Of a stretch of 64,000 bases of DNA, positions 1 through 7,977 are shown one piece after another. The notes below the pieces were generated by a model, which worked only from the letters and a program-made list of their open reading frames with translations, searched no databases and was not told the origin of the DNA. The translations under genes were made by a program, and so were the position numbers. The stretch's first letter is position 1; each line of letters begins with the position of its first letter. Origin of the DNA: a bacterium (GTDB lineage: Bacteria; 4484-113; JAFGCY01); assembly GCA_020849855.1 (NCBI GenBank), contig JADZFO010000015.1:1-64000 (forward strand), given 5' to 3'.

Positions 1-28
1 CGGGCACCATACAGATGGTCTTCAAAGA

Positions 29-44
29 CAGGCGTTCTCGCCTG
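29..44. repeat. Short palindrome (CAGGCG-TTCT-CGCCTG)
   Basis: Perfect 6-bp stem with a TTCT loop in the first 86 bases, which hold no convincing gene. It resembles the other short GC-rich hairpins scattered through the window. Confidence 0.5.
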
Positions 45-86
45 CAGTCCTGTGCGCGCGGATTCAATAACAAGCAAGTGAGCAAA

Positions 87-443
87 TCAGACGGAAGGTG
101 TTGACAAGAGACACGGTATCTCCCGCCGCTCGGAGAGCAGTAAGGCGGGTCGGCGCAATCCTGAATCGACTGTGCGCGGGATCCAATTAAGATTAAAACT
201 AGAACCTAAAGTCCTGGACTGTTGGCCCCAGTTGTCATAGCTACGCTCGGTGAAGTAGGTCCGGGCGCTGTTTACCTTGTCAAAGCTCTTCAAGGCCCAG
301 CCGTTGCAGTTGAAAGTCGTATCGGGCAGGTGTGATTCCCGGTCGAGGCGGGCGTGAGACATCTTCAATGTCACTTCACATACGATCTTCCTAGTGATCA
401 AAAAAGCGGCCATGCTGCTAGCATTCTTGTCAGAAGTAAGCAT
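87..443 (-). CDS. Hypothetical protein, doubtful
   Basis: An open frame of 118 codons that I do not recognise. It overlaps the end of the upstream membrane-protein gene by 46 nt; starting at the internal ATG at 413 would cut the overlap to 16 nt. The last ~30 residues are encoded by repeat-like DNA (Arg/Leu/Ser-rich), so the C-terminus may be fortuitous. It lies third in a minus-strand, lower-G+C cluster, which is the main argument for it being real. Confidence 0.3.
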   Translation of the reverse strand: MLTSDKNASSMAAFLITRKIVCEVTLKMSHARLDRESHLPDTTFNCNGWALKSFDKVNSARTYFTERSYDNWGQQSRTLGSSFNLNWIPRTVDSGLRRPALLLSERREIPCLLSTPSV

Positions 444-823
444 ACTGCAAGGGATACTACAATCGAAACAACCATGAGCTTTACACGACCTTGATTCGAG
501 AAATTTGGATCTGAAAAGGACTGAACATTCAACAGCATCAATGCGAGTACAACCGTAACCGATGCGGAGAACAATTTGACATGGCCGTCAAATTCAGATT
601 GTATCACATCGATCTGGTTTATAACAGCATTCGTATCCATATATAGATTTGGTTTAACTTCAAGGACAAGATCTAGGGCCTCTGCAGTCGAAGTTCGTAC
701 ACAATATCTAATTATGGTATCCAATTGATAGTACAAAGTACCAAGAAGAAATGCATGCCCAAGGTAACTCCCAATGGTGATCATCGTCTTAACACGGTTC
801 AAATTGTGTGACATAGTTGTCAC
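398..823 (-). CDS. Small multi-pass membrane protein, translationally coupled to the Cys-rich protein
   Basis: 141 aa, no family recognised. Hydrophobic segments lie near residues 13-33, 84-103 and 116-141; the ~50 residues between the first two form a polar loop. The GTG start at 823 overlaps the TGA of the upstream gene (GTGA), so the two are probably co-translated; an in-frame ATG sits at 814. Base composition is clearly less G+C-rich than the core genes. Position directly behind a possible RHS-type Cys-rich protein is what an immunity or membrane partner would show, but that is inference only. Confidence 0.6.
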   Translation of the reverse strand: MTTMSHNLNRVKTMITIGSYLGHAFLLGTLYYQLDTIIRYCVRTSTAEALDLVLEVKPNLYMDTNAVINQIDVIQSEFDGHVKLFSASVTVVLALMLLNVQSFSDPNFSNQGRVKLMVVSIVVSLAVCLLLTRMLAAWPLF

Positions 824-2520
824 TCTCCTTGTTCACCTTCATTCAAGCCCTGGGTAGGATATTCCACAGTACCCAAGCCTTGCGGGCAACAACATATCCT
901 ATCAATGAATGCTCCGACTGCATTGGCATCGGCGGTAGAAAGTGGGACGTTGAGACTTGATTTCTTTCCGCAGCACTGATACATCTTGGCAGCCATAACA
1001 GCCAAGCGCCAGCAACTAACATCCGAAAATAGGAGTTGACTCTCCTGCATAGTATATTGCCCCTGGTTGTTGTTAGGAGTTGGACTTTCCCATTCGCGAC
1101 AACAACCATAATACCTACAGCGAGGTAGGAAAGTGAAGATGGATTGGTATTCTACTAACAAAACTGACGTTTGAGGACCAGTTCTGCAATGAGTATGTTG
1201 ATCGAACGCGCGAAAGACATTTGTTATGCTACAGCATTCGAGTATTTTGCTTCCGTACTTGCTCCAATCAGGGTCCGATTGGGCATTTGCTAAATTGCCA
1301 TTTATGCATGCACAAACATCAGAGTTAGCGCTCTGCATAAGACGCTGGCAGTTGGCACTACCCTTAACGTTACTTACTTGCCTGCTACCACAGCAGGTGG
1401 TACTGTACATTCCTAGACCATTAGCGAACTTAGAGGCCCCAGTAAAGCCTAGTTTCTTTGCGCAGGGATACCTATCACTACTACATTTAATGCAGGGCGG
1501 TACACACTCAAGGCTGTCGCTATGGAGCCATGCACAGTTACAGTTGCCCAGTGCTTTAGAATAAATGAGGTACCATTGGCACCAGCGCGCCGCGCATCCT
1601 ACTGGATCACGATAGAAGTCTGCACCAGAGCATCCCCATGAAGGGCAGTACTTACAGCTAGGTTTATGCGGACAAGGTTCGGAGCCGTTTCGGAATTTTT
1701 CAGTATAGCTATCCAACCAGCGTCTGAAACAGCCGACATTGTACCAACTTGCAATTTCTGTGAGAGTATTGATTGCTTCTGAGTTGTTTACACTGTTTCC
1801 TGTGCCAATTTCAACAAAGGAATACGGCAATCTAGGCAAGGTCGTATAAAGGTTGTTGCTTCCACCAACATAAGTCTCACCGTCTCCTCTCCCCAACGGA
1901 TTCACATCCCTGCCAATAGCCTCGTTCGTCACACGGCCATAGCTGCCGCCGTAGCTCAGCGCGGAGCCAAAGATGCCCATGCGGCCGGCTTCGCGGCTGT
2001 CGGTCGCGCGGCTCATGTCCGTGCTGCTAACAGTGCCGATGAAGCTGAAGCGGCTTTCGGCCACGCCCTGGATGACATTCTGGGGATCTGAGGATACTCC
2101 GGTAGCCCAGGCGGCAACGCTGTCCTTCGCCTGCGGGCGGCCCTGGCCAAAGAGTTCGCGCTTGCGGGAGGACGTGCCGCCGCGCGCGAGCTTGCGGCGG
2201 TCTAGTCGACGCCGGGCCAAGCCCGGCAACTCCGCTGCGGGGCCCAAAGGACTCCTTTGGCCCGCGTAACCCAGGCCGCTGCGAGCTTGCGAGCGGCGGA
2301 GCAGCCGCGGGATACCCTTGAAGCTGCTAGCTCCGATGTTGTGATTCACCTGGCTGGCGGTATAGGGAGAACGCGCGGACAGGGCCGCGCTGCTACTGGG
2401 GGAAGAGGCCGGCTGGCAGCCGGCGTTCCCAGCGCGCGGCGCAGCCGCGACCTTCCGCGCGGAGAGCTGCGAGGCGCGGCCTCCGGAGCAAAGCTGCCGG
2501 CTGAGCTGGGCAGTGGACAT
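820..2520 (-). CDS. Cysteine-rich protein with an RHS-core-like segment (possible remnant)
   Basis: 566 aa from the ATG at 2520. The first ~125 residues (roughly 2150-2520) are encoded by palindrome-rich repeat DNA and look low-complexity. A segment near residues 170-230 contains GRDVNPLGRGDG, then NNLYTTLP and YSFVEIGTG, which loosely follows the GR-x-dP-G ... NLY ... P-x-xFvDP-G pattern of RHS-associated cores. The remaining ~330 residues are unusually rich in Cys, with many CxC, CC and CCC pairs, suggesting an extracytoplasmic disulfide- or metal-rich domain. G+C drops sharply over about 820-1900. The N-terminal part of an RHS protein is missing, so this may be a displaced C-terminal tip or a decayed gene. 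RHS assignment is tentative. Confidence 0.45.
   Translation of the reverse strand: MSTAQLSRQLCSGGRASQLSARKVAAAPRAGNAGCQPASSPSSSAALSARSPYTASQVNHNIGASSFKGIPRLLRRSQARSGLGYAGQRSPLGPAAELPGLARRRLDRRKLARGGTSSRKRELFGQGRPQAKDSVAAWATGVSSDPQNVIQGVAESRFSFIGTVSSTDMSRATDSREAGRMGIFGSALSYGGSYGRVTNEAIGRDVNPLGRGDGETYVGGSNNLYTTLPRLPYSFVEIGTGNSVNNSEAINTLTEIASWYNVGCFRRWLDSYTEKFRNGSEPCPHKPSCKYCPSWGCSGADFYRDPVGCAARWCQWYLIYSKALGNCNCAWLHSDSLECVPPCIKCSSDRYPCAKKLGFTGASKFANGLGMYSTTCCGSRQVSNVKGSANCQRLMQSANSDVCACINGNLANAQSDPDWSKYGSKILECCSITNVFRAFDQHTHCRTGPQTSVLLVEYQSIFTFLPRCRYYGCCREWESPTPNNNQGQYTMQESQLLFSDVSCWRLAVMAAKMYQCCGKKSSLNVPLSTADANAVGAFIDRICCCPQGLGTVEYPTQGLNEGEQGE
2211..2227. repeat. Hairpin GCCGGGC-CAA-GCCCGGC inside the Cys-rich gene
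   Basis: Perfect 7-bp stem with a 3-nt loop. Further imperfect palindromes follow between about 2235 and 2300. Together they make up the odd N-terminal coding part of the Cys-rich gene. Confidence 0.6.
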
Positions 2521-2562
2521 CTGGGGCAATTGTAACGCGGGGGGAGAGAGGGATGCGGACAG

Positions 2563-2935
2563 GGTGTCCGCGCTCCAATTGAAGATGCAGACTAAAGTCT
2601 GCGGTCCCCTGCGAAGAATGCCGGCTAAAGCCGGCGTTCCCAGGAGGATGGGACCAGCCACACCCCTGCAGGACAGAAGATACGGGACTAATGTCCCGCG
2701 CTCCATGAAGATGCCGGCACGCAGCCGGCGTTCCCAGGAGGATGAACCAGCCACACCCCTGCAAGACAGAAGATACGGGACTAATGTCCCGCGCTCCATG
2801 AAGATGCCGGCACGGAGCCGGCGTTCCCAGGAGGATGGGACCAGCCACACCCATGCAGGACAGAAGATACGGGACTAATGTCCCGCGCTCCGTGAAGAGG
2901 CCGGCTAGAGCCGGCGCTCCCGGTAAAGATGCCGG
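2563..2935. repeat. Tandem ~93-bp repeat with two hairpins per unit
   Basis: GGGACTAATGTCCC recurs starting at about 2684, 2777 and 2871, giving a period of 93-94 bp. Each unit holds a GGGAC..GTCCC hairpin followed by GCGCTCC, then a GCCGGC..GCCGGC hairpin followed by GTTCCCAGGAGGATG, and a spacer with ACCAGCCACACCC. Degenerate copies with different stems (GCAGACT-AA-AGTCTGC, GCCGGCT-AA-AGCCGGC) precede the array from about 2563. No convincing gene lies between 2521 and 3031. Confidence 0.85.
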
Positions 2936-3018
2936 GCACCGCCGGAGCTTGCGCTGGCAGGCGGCGCTGGCTATCATAATGGGTTCGACTGCCTGAAACT
3001 GTAACCCCGCCCGAGAGG

Positions 3019-3024
3019 TATCAT
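3019..3024 (+). promoter_or_regulatory. -10 box TATCAT, likely leaderless promoter
   Basis: TATCAT ends 7 nt before the ATG of the DksA-like gene, so transcription should start at or next to the start codon. No good -35 was seen. Confidence 0.5.
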
Positions 3025-3031
3025 CTGCCGT

Positions 3032-3436
3032 ATGGCGACCACCGCAACTTCAATCCGTGAATCCGATCTGCCGCGTTACCAGGCCCTGCTTGAGCAGCAC
3101 CGCGAGGACATCACCAAGCAGATCACCGGTCTGCGCAAGAAGATCAAGAAGAGCCTGGACGAGGACCGCGTCTTCGAGCGCAACAGCGGCGACCCCGACA
3201 GCGACTTCATCACCGAGAGCTCGGAGCTGGCCAAGGACGAGCTGATGATCCGCAACCTCGACAAGACCCTGCGAGACATTGAAGACTCGCTGGTGGCGAT
3301 CGAGGAAGGCTACTACGGCATTTGCCAGAAGACCGGCAAGAGCATTCCCACCGAGCGCCTGCAGGCGATCCCCTGGGCCAAGTACTGCATCGAGGTGCAG
3401 GAAGAGATCGACGCCTACGAGATTTCCGTCGAGTAA
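3032..3436 (+). CDS. TraR/DksA-family zinc-finger-like regulator
   Basis: 134 aa. An N-terminal charged helical part (residues 10-60) with the acidic tip sequence GDPDSDF, then the C-terminal finger region at about 97-125 with YGICQKTGKSIP and RLQAIPWAKYC. The family normally has C-x2-C ... C-x2-C; here the second and fourth positions are Thr and Val, so only two of the four Cys remain. Such two-Cys forms occur in the family and may not bind zinc. DksA-like proteins bind RNA polymerase through the secondary channel and modulate initiation, often with ppGpp. The start is supported by TATCAT 7 nt upstream. Confidence 0.85.
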   Translation: MATTATSIRESDLPRYQALLEQHREDITKQITGLRKKIKKSLDEDRVFERNSGDPDSDFITESSELAKDELMIRNLDKTLRDIEDSLVAIEEGYYGICQKTGKSIPTERLQAIPWAKYCIEVQEEIDAYEISVE

Positions 3437-3565
3437 GGGAAAGCCCGCTGATTCACGCCGTCACGCGTTTGGCCACAGCCTGCCGCCCCTTGGCAGTTCA
3501 GCAGCCACATCACGAAGGCCCCTTTGCGCCTGCGAGAGCCCAACACAATGTCGCGGACCGCAGGG

Positions 3566-3571
3566 TATAAT
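3566..3571 (+). promoter_or_regulatory. -10 box TATAAT for the secreted protein at 3581
   Basis: A consensus TATAAT lies 9 nt before an in-frame GTG that opens directly onto a signal peptide. It decides the start against upstream in-frame ATG codons. Confidence 0.6.
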
Positions 3572-3580
3572 TCACGCTTC

Positions 3581-3928
3581 GTGCGCCGTTATCTGCCACT
3601 GACGCTGCTGCTGCTGGCCGCTCTGAGCGGGCCGGCCTTCAGCGCGTCCGGCAGTCCCCAGCAGGCGCGCCCCGACCTCTTTGAGCTGGCCCGTCTGGTG
3701 CAGCTTGATGGCGGTCCGGCAGCGCAGTCCGCGGTGCGGCCCGGCGGCCTGAGCATTCTGGCCCCCGGCCTGACCGTGCTGGTCTGGCTTGGCGGCGAGG
3801 AGGCCTGGCGCCCCGGGACAGCCCTGAGCTGGCCGCCCGTGCAAAGCGGCCTGAGCCGACGATGCCAGAGCGAGGCGCTGCCCACAACACAGGCGCGAAT
3901 GCGGCCGGCCCTGCTGCGCGGGCCCTAA
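3581..3928 (+). CDS. Small predicted secreted protein
   Basis: 115 aa from the GTG at 3581. It begins with two Arg and a hydrophobic run (LPLTLLLLAALSG) ending in AFSA, a good signal peptide with likely cleavage near residue 22. The mature part is Ala/Gly/Pro-rich and has no motif I recognise. An upstream in-frame ATG at 3548 would place the -10 box inside the gene and spoil the signal peptide. The next gene is secA, but no shared function can be shown. Confidence 0.55.
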   Translation: MRRYLPLTLLLLAALSGPAFSASGSPQQARPDLFELARLVQLDGGPAAQSAVRPGGLSILAPGLTVLVWLGGEEAWRPGTALSWPPVQSGLSRRCQSEALPTTQARMRPALLRGP

Positions 3929-4005
3929 GCAGGCAGCCATACTATTCAGCCACCCACCGCCAGGGCGCCCTCAGCGCCGGCATCTTGTTTTGACAGGAAG
4001 CAGCA

Positions 4006-7000
4006 ATGGACTTCATAGCCAAGTTATTTGATTCAAACAAGCGTGATCTTGTCCGCCTGGAGAAGATCGTCAAGGAGATCAACGGCCTGGAGCCGAAGAT
4101 CAAGGCCCTGAGCCAGGAGCAGATGCGCGGGCGCATTGACGAGATCCGCCAGGAGATGCACGCCTTCATCGAGAAGAACGGCTATACCGTGCCCGACGGC
4201 AGCAACAGCGAGCGCATCAGCCCGAAGGTGGATGAGCTGCTGATGAAGCATCTTCCGGAGGTCTTCGCCCTGGTGCGCGAGGCCTCGGTGCGCACCATCG
4301 GCCTGCGCCACTATGACGTGCAGCTCATCGCAGGCATCGCCCTGCATGAGGGCCGCATCGGCGAGCAGAAGACCGGCGAGGGCAAGACCCTGACCGCCGT
4401 GCCGCCGCTGATCCTCAACGGCCTGACCGGCCGCGGCGCGCACCTGATTACCGTTAACGATTACCTCGCCAAGCACGGCGCGGAGTGGATGGGCCCGATC
4501 TACCGCTACCTTGGCATCAGCCTCGGCGTGCTGCAGCATGAGACCCGCATCCCGCAGCGCAAGGATGTCTACAGCCAGGAGGTGGTCTATGGCACGAACA
4601 ACGAGTTCGGCTTTGACTACCTGCGCGACAACATGGTGCTGCACGCGCGGGATATCGTGCAGGGCGAGCTGAACTTCGGCATCGTGGACGAGTGTGACAG
4701 CATCCTGATCGACGAGGCCCGCACGCCGCTGATCATCAGCGGCTCCAGCACCGAGGACACATCGCTGTACAGCCGCGTCGACCGCGTGATCCGCAAGCTG
4801 AGCAGCAAGGACGTGACCGGCGAGGACAAGCCCAAGGACATCTTTGAGCAGATCGCTCGCAAGCGCAACAAGGTTGACGAGGACGCCAAGAAAGAGTGGG
4901 ACTACGAGTATGACCGCAAGAACCACTCGGTGGTGCTGACCCCGCGCGGTATCACCAAGGTGGAGCGCGAGCTGGCCGACCTGCTGCAGATCGACCCGCA
5001 TGACGACCCGACGGAGAAGAACCTCTTCAGCTTCGTCAATACCGAGATCAACCACTTCGTGCAGCAGAGCCTGCGGGCCCATGCGCTGTATGAGATTGAC
5101 GTGGCCTATGTGGTCAAGGACGGCGAGGTGATCATCGTCGATGAGTTCACCGGCCGCCTGATGGTGGGACGGCGCTACAGCGACGGCCTGCACCAGGCGA
5201 TCGAGGCCAAGGAAGGCCTGGAAGTGGCGCCCGAGAGCCAGACCCTGGCGACGATCACGATCCAGAACTTCTTCCGCATCTACCACAAGCTGGCCGGCAT
5301 GACCGGTACGGCCAAGACCGAGGAAGAAGAGTTTAAGAAGATCTACGGCATGGACGTGGTGGTGGTGCCGACGCATAACCCGGTGGTGCGCAAGGACTGG
5401 GCCGATGTGGTCTACAAGAACGAGAAGGCCAAGTTCTTCGCCATCGCAGACGACGTGGAGGAGTGCCACAAAAATGGCCAGCCGGTACTGGTGGGTACGA
5501 TCAGCATCGAGAAGAGTGAACGCCTGGGTGAGATCATCCGCAAGAAGGGTGTGCCCTGCCAGGTGCTGAACGCGAAGTACCACGAGCAGGAGGCCTATAT
5601 CGTGGCCCAGGCCGGCCGCCCCGGCGCGGTGACCATCGCCACCAACATGGCCGGCCGCGGTACCGACATCATCCTGGGCGGCAACCCTGAGTTCGCCGCG
5701 CGCGAGCAGCTGCGCGGCCGCGGCCTGAACCCGGAAGAGCACGATGAGGAGTTCCGCAGCATCGTGAATAAGCTCAAGCCGGAGTATGAAGAAAACCGCA
5801 AGAAGGTGGTCGGGGCCGGCGGGCTGTATGTGATCGGCTCAGAGCGCCACGAAAGCCGCCGTATCGACAACCAGCTGCGCGGCCGTTCCGGCCGTCAGGG
5901 CGACCCCGGCGCCAGCCGCTTCTATCTGTCGCTGGGCGACGACCTGATGCGGATGTACGGCGGCGAGCGCGTCGAGAAGCTGATGGAGCTGCTCAAGATC
6001 GAGGAGGACGTGCCCATCGAGAGCGGCATGCTGACCAAGGCGATCGAGAACGCGCAGAAGAAGGTGGAAGGCCGCAACTTCGACATCCGCAAGCACGTGC
6101 TGCAGTATGACGACGTGGTCAACAAGCAGCGCATGGTGATCTATGACGAGCGCAAGCGCATCCTGACCGGCGACGACCTGCGCGAGCAGACCCTGGGCTT
6201 CGTTTCCAGCGCGGTGCGCCTGGTGGTGCAGGGCGCGACGGTGGGCGAGGGCCGCAACGCGCAGGTGGACCTGGAGGAGCTGCTGCCCGAGCTGATGCGC
6301 AACTTCCCGATCGACGACCTGCAGCCGGTGGACCTGGAAGGCAAGAGCCCCGACGAGCTGGTGCGCTTCCTGGAAGCCAAGGTAATCAAGCTCTTTGAGG
6401 ACAAGGAAGAGGAAGTCGGCCTGGCGATCCTGAAGCGCTTCCGCCCCGACATGCCGGAGGAAGAGCAGCAGGCCAAGGCCAGCGAGGCCGGGCAGCTGCA
6501 GATGCGCGAGATCGAGCGCGTCATCACCCTGCGCAGCCTGGACGAGGGCTGGATCGAGCACCTGAACATGCTGGACCACCTGCGCAGCGGCGTGGGCCTG
6601 CGCGGTTATGGCCAGCAGGACCCGGTGGTGGTCTTCGCGCAGGAGGCCTTCACGGAGTACAACGCCTTCAAGGACCAGCTGCAGCTGGACGTGATCCGCA
6701 AGTGCTTCCTGGTGCGCGTGGATGTGCCGGAGCCGGCTGAGCAGCGCAGCGCCTATAACGTGAAGGCGGCGGCCAAGCCCGTGGCGACCAGCCTTGGCAC
6801 CTCCAGCCCGAGCCCGCAGGGCGGCATGGCTGGCGGGGCGGCGGCGGGGCAGGCGGGCGGCGGCGAAGGCGTGCAGCGGGTGGCCGCGGTGCGCACGGCG
6901 CCGAAGCTGGGCCGCAACACGCGCTGCTACTGCGGCAGCGGCAAGAAGTACAAGCAGTGCCACCTGAGCATCGACAACGACAACCCGCCGGATGACTGGC

Positions 7001-7053
7001 CGGAGCAGTTCTTCAAGGCTTATGGCCATGCGCCGGAGGAAGTGGCGGGCTAG
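4006..7053 (+). CDS. secA: Preprotein translocase ATPase SecA
   Basis: 1015 aa, longer than the usual ~850-900. It drives Sec-dependent export through SecYEG by ATP hydrolysis. The Walker A motif (TGEGKTL) is near residues 123-129, followed by the DEAD-type segment VDECDSILIDEART, the preprotein cross-linking domain, and the second nucleotide-binding fold with MAGRGTDI and QLRGRSGRQGD. Near residue 975 is the C-terminal zinc motif CYCGSGKKYKQCH, which binds SecB or ribosomes in other bacteria, followed by ~28 extra residues. A Gly/Ala-rich linker precedes the zinc motif. The ATG has an AGGAAG ribosome site 6 nt upstream. Confidence 0.98.
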   Translation: MDFIAKLFDSNKRDLVRLEKIVKEINGLEPKIKALSQEQMRGRIDEIRQEMHAFIEKNGYTVPDGSNSERISPKVDELLMKHLPEVFALVREASVRTIGLRHYDVQLIAGIALHEGRIGEQKTGEGKTLTAVPPLILNGLTGRGAHLITVNDYLAKHGAEWMGPIYRYLGISLGVLQHETRIPQRKDVYSQEVVYGTNNEFGFDYLRDNMVLHARDIVQGELNFGIVDECDSILIDEARTPLIISGSSTEDTSLYSRVDRVIRKLSSKDVTGEDKPKDIFEQIARKRNKVDEDAKKEWDYEYDRKNHSVVLTPRGITKVERELADLLQIDPHDDPTEKNLFSFVNTEINHFVQQSLRAHALYEIDVAYVVKDGEVIIVDEFTGRLMVGRRYSDGLHQAIEAKEGLEVAPESQTLATITIQNFFRIYHKLAGMTGTAKTEEEEFKKIYGMDVVVVPTHNPVVRKDWADVVYKNEKAKFFAIADDVEECHKNGQPVLVGTISIEKSERLGEIIRKKGVPCQVLNAKYHEQEAYIVAQAGRPGAVTIATNMAGRGTDIILGGNPEFAAREQLRGRGLNPEEHDEEFRSIVNKLKPEYEENRKKVVGAGGLYVIGSERHESRRIDNQLRGRSGRQGDPGASRFYLSLGDDLMRMYGGERVEKLMELLKIEEDVPIESGMLTKAIENAQKKVEGRNFDIRKHVLQYDDVVNKQRMVIYDERKRILTGDDLREQTLGFVSSAVRLVVQGATVGEGRNAQVDLEELLPELMRNFPIDDLQPVDLEGKSPDELVRFLEAKVIKLFEDKEEEVGLAILKRFRPDMPEEEQQAKASEAGQLQMREIERVITLRSLDEGWIEHLNMLDHLRSGVGLRGYGQQDPVVVFAQEAFTEYNAFKDQLQLDVIRKCFLVRVDVPEPAEQRSAYNVKAAAKPVATSLGTSSPSPQGGMAGGAAAGQAGGGEGVQRVAAVRTAPKLGRNTRCYCGSGKKYKQCHLSIDNDNPPDDWPEQFFKAYGHAPEEVAG

Positions 7054-7054
7054 A

Positions 7055-7080
7055 GGAGCGCGGGACTGCGTCCCGTATCT
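7055..7080. repeat. Hairpin GGGAC-TGC-GTCCC with conserved flanks
   Basis: GGAGCGC precedes and GTATCT follows the stem, exactly the flanks (in reverse orientation) of the GGGAC hairpin in the 2.6-2.9 kb array. It sits 2 nt after the secA stop and could act as an end-of-transcript structure, though no T-tract follows. Confidence 0.7.
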
Positions 7081-7128
7081 GGCAGAGGCAGTTTTGTCTC
7101 CCTCCTGCGAAGAAACTATGTGAGGAGG

Positions 7129-7872
7129 ATGGTCGAGTCAGGCCGTCGGAATATGCCCAGTGTCTTGAGTCACAGTGAGCGAAGATCGCTTATCGAGGAG
7201 GCTCGCGGACTACGGCTTAGCTTTGAGTGTTGCGGCTGGTCGCTGTGGACGTGTAGATTTAAGGGCTTTGAAATTGAGTTACTGTACGGCGCCGATTTCG
7301 ATGACCCTTCCTGGTACTGCTTTGTTGAACGCCGTCTCGCCCGCAGGTCCTTGATGTCAAAGCCCAGTGAACTATGGCAGATACCGCTGACTTGGAAGGA
7401 GTCTATGGGGGAATTGTGGCGAGACAGTTTCCTGGATCCGTGGCGTGAAGTTGAGCTTAGCTTTGATTCCTTCAACGACGCTCTTTGGATAGCAGAACAT
7501 GCCGGTACACGGTTCACACTGTGGTCAGCCTTGGATCCCTGGACCCCATTACATTTGTTTGCGGATGAACTATACGTAAGCAGCTTTAGGGGCGAGCTTC
7601 CTTCAGCCTGGGACTTATCAAGAATTCGAGATTACACGCAACATGAAGAGAAGATGCGGCGCTTAACTAAGGAGAAGCTGTGTCTTGTACTCGGGCCAGA
7701 GGGCACATACTGCGGTATTGGGTCGCGAGGTGAAGTTATAGAATTGAGATATATGGACTTTGCGCTAGGGAGGGAGTGGGCTGCCTACCTAAATGGTCGG
7801 TTTGCGGGTGGCGGAAACCTGATTTTCAATAACTGGGAGTATGTGCCATCTTTGCCTGACCTAACGCGCTGA
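7129..7872 (+). CDS. Hypothetical protein of atypical composition
   Basis: 247 aa from ATG 7129; GTG 7120 and ATG 7153 are alternatives and none has a well-spaced ribosome site (AGGAGG abuts 7129). No signal peptide or membrane segment. The protein is rich in Trp, Arg and acidic residues (for example CCGWSLWTC near the N-terminus and WEYVPSLPDL at the C-terminus). I do not recognise the family. G+C is visibly lower than in secA or the DUF4127 gene, suggesting recent acquisition. It is flanked by related hairpins at 7055 and 7956. Confidence 0.6.
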   Translation: MVESGRRNMPSVLSHSERRSLIEEARGLRLSFECCGWSLWTCRFKGFEIELLYGADFDDPSWYCFVERRLARRSLMSKPSELWQIPLTWKESMGELWRDSFLDPWREVELSFDSFNDALWIAEHAGTRFTLWSALDPWTPLHLFADELYVSSFRGELPSAWDLSRIRDYTQHEEKMRRLTKEKLCLVLGPEGTYCGIGSRGEVIELRYMDFALGREWAAYLNGRFAGGGNLIFNNWEYVPSLPDLTR

Positions 7873-7955
7873 GGTTTGTCGATCAAGAATCGGTCGAAGA
7901 CTACGCCTCAGCCAGTATTCCCTTTCAATCTTCAATAGTGCCACGCTTTGGGAAC

Positions 7956-7975
7956 GGGACGATGTCCCGCGCTCC
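7956..7975. repeat. Hairpin GGGAC-GAT-GTCCC followed by GCGCTCC
   Basis: Same arms and same GCGCTCC trailer as the 2.6-2.9 kb tandem units, with a different loop. It lies between the convergent ends of the hypothetical gene and the DUF4127 gene; the hairpin at 7055 is the inverted counterpart. Confidence 0.7.
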
Positions 7976-7977
7976 GT

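Noticed and set aside
2521-2850. Upstream extension of the Cys-rich gene into the tandem repeats
   Set aside because: It would only translate the 93-bp repeat units (repeating WERRLRAGIFMERGTLVPYLL-type residues).
2563-2935. CRISPR array
   Set aside because: The ~93-bp units are repeated almost in full, with no unique spacers, and no cas genes are present.
4033-5742. Long minus-strand frame (569 codons) inside secA
   Set aside because: Shadow of the plus-strand secA gene; its His/Ala/Leu-rich composition is typical of antisense frames in GC-rich genes.
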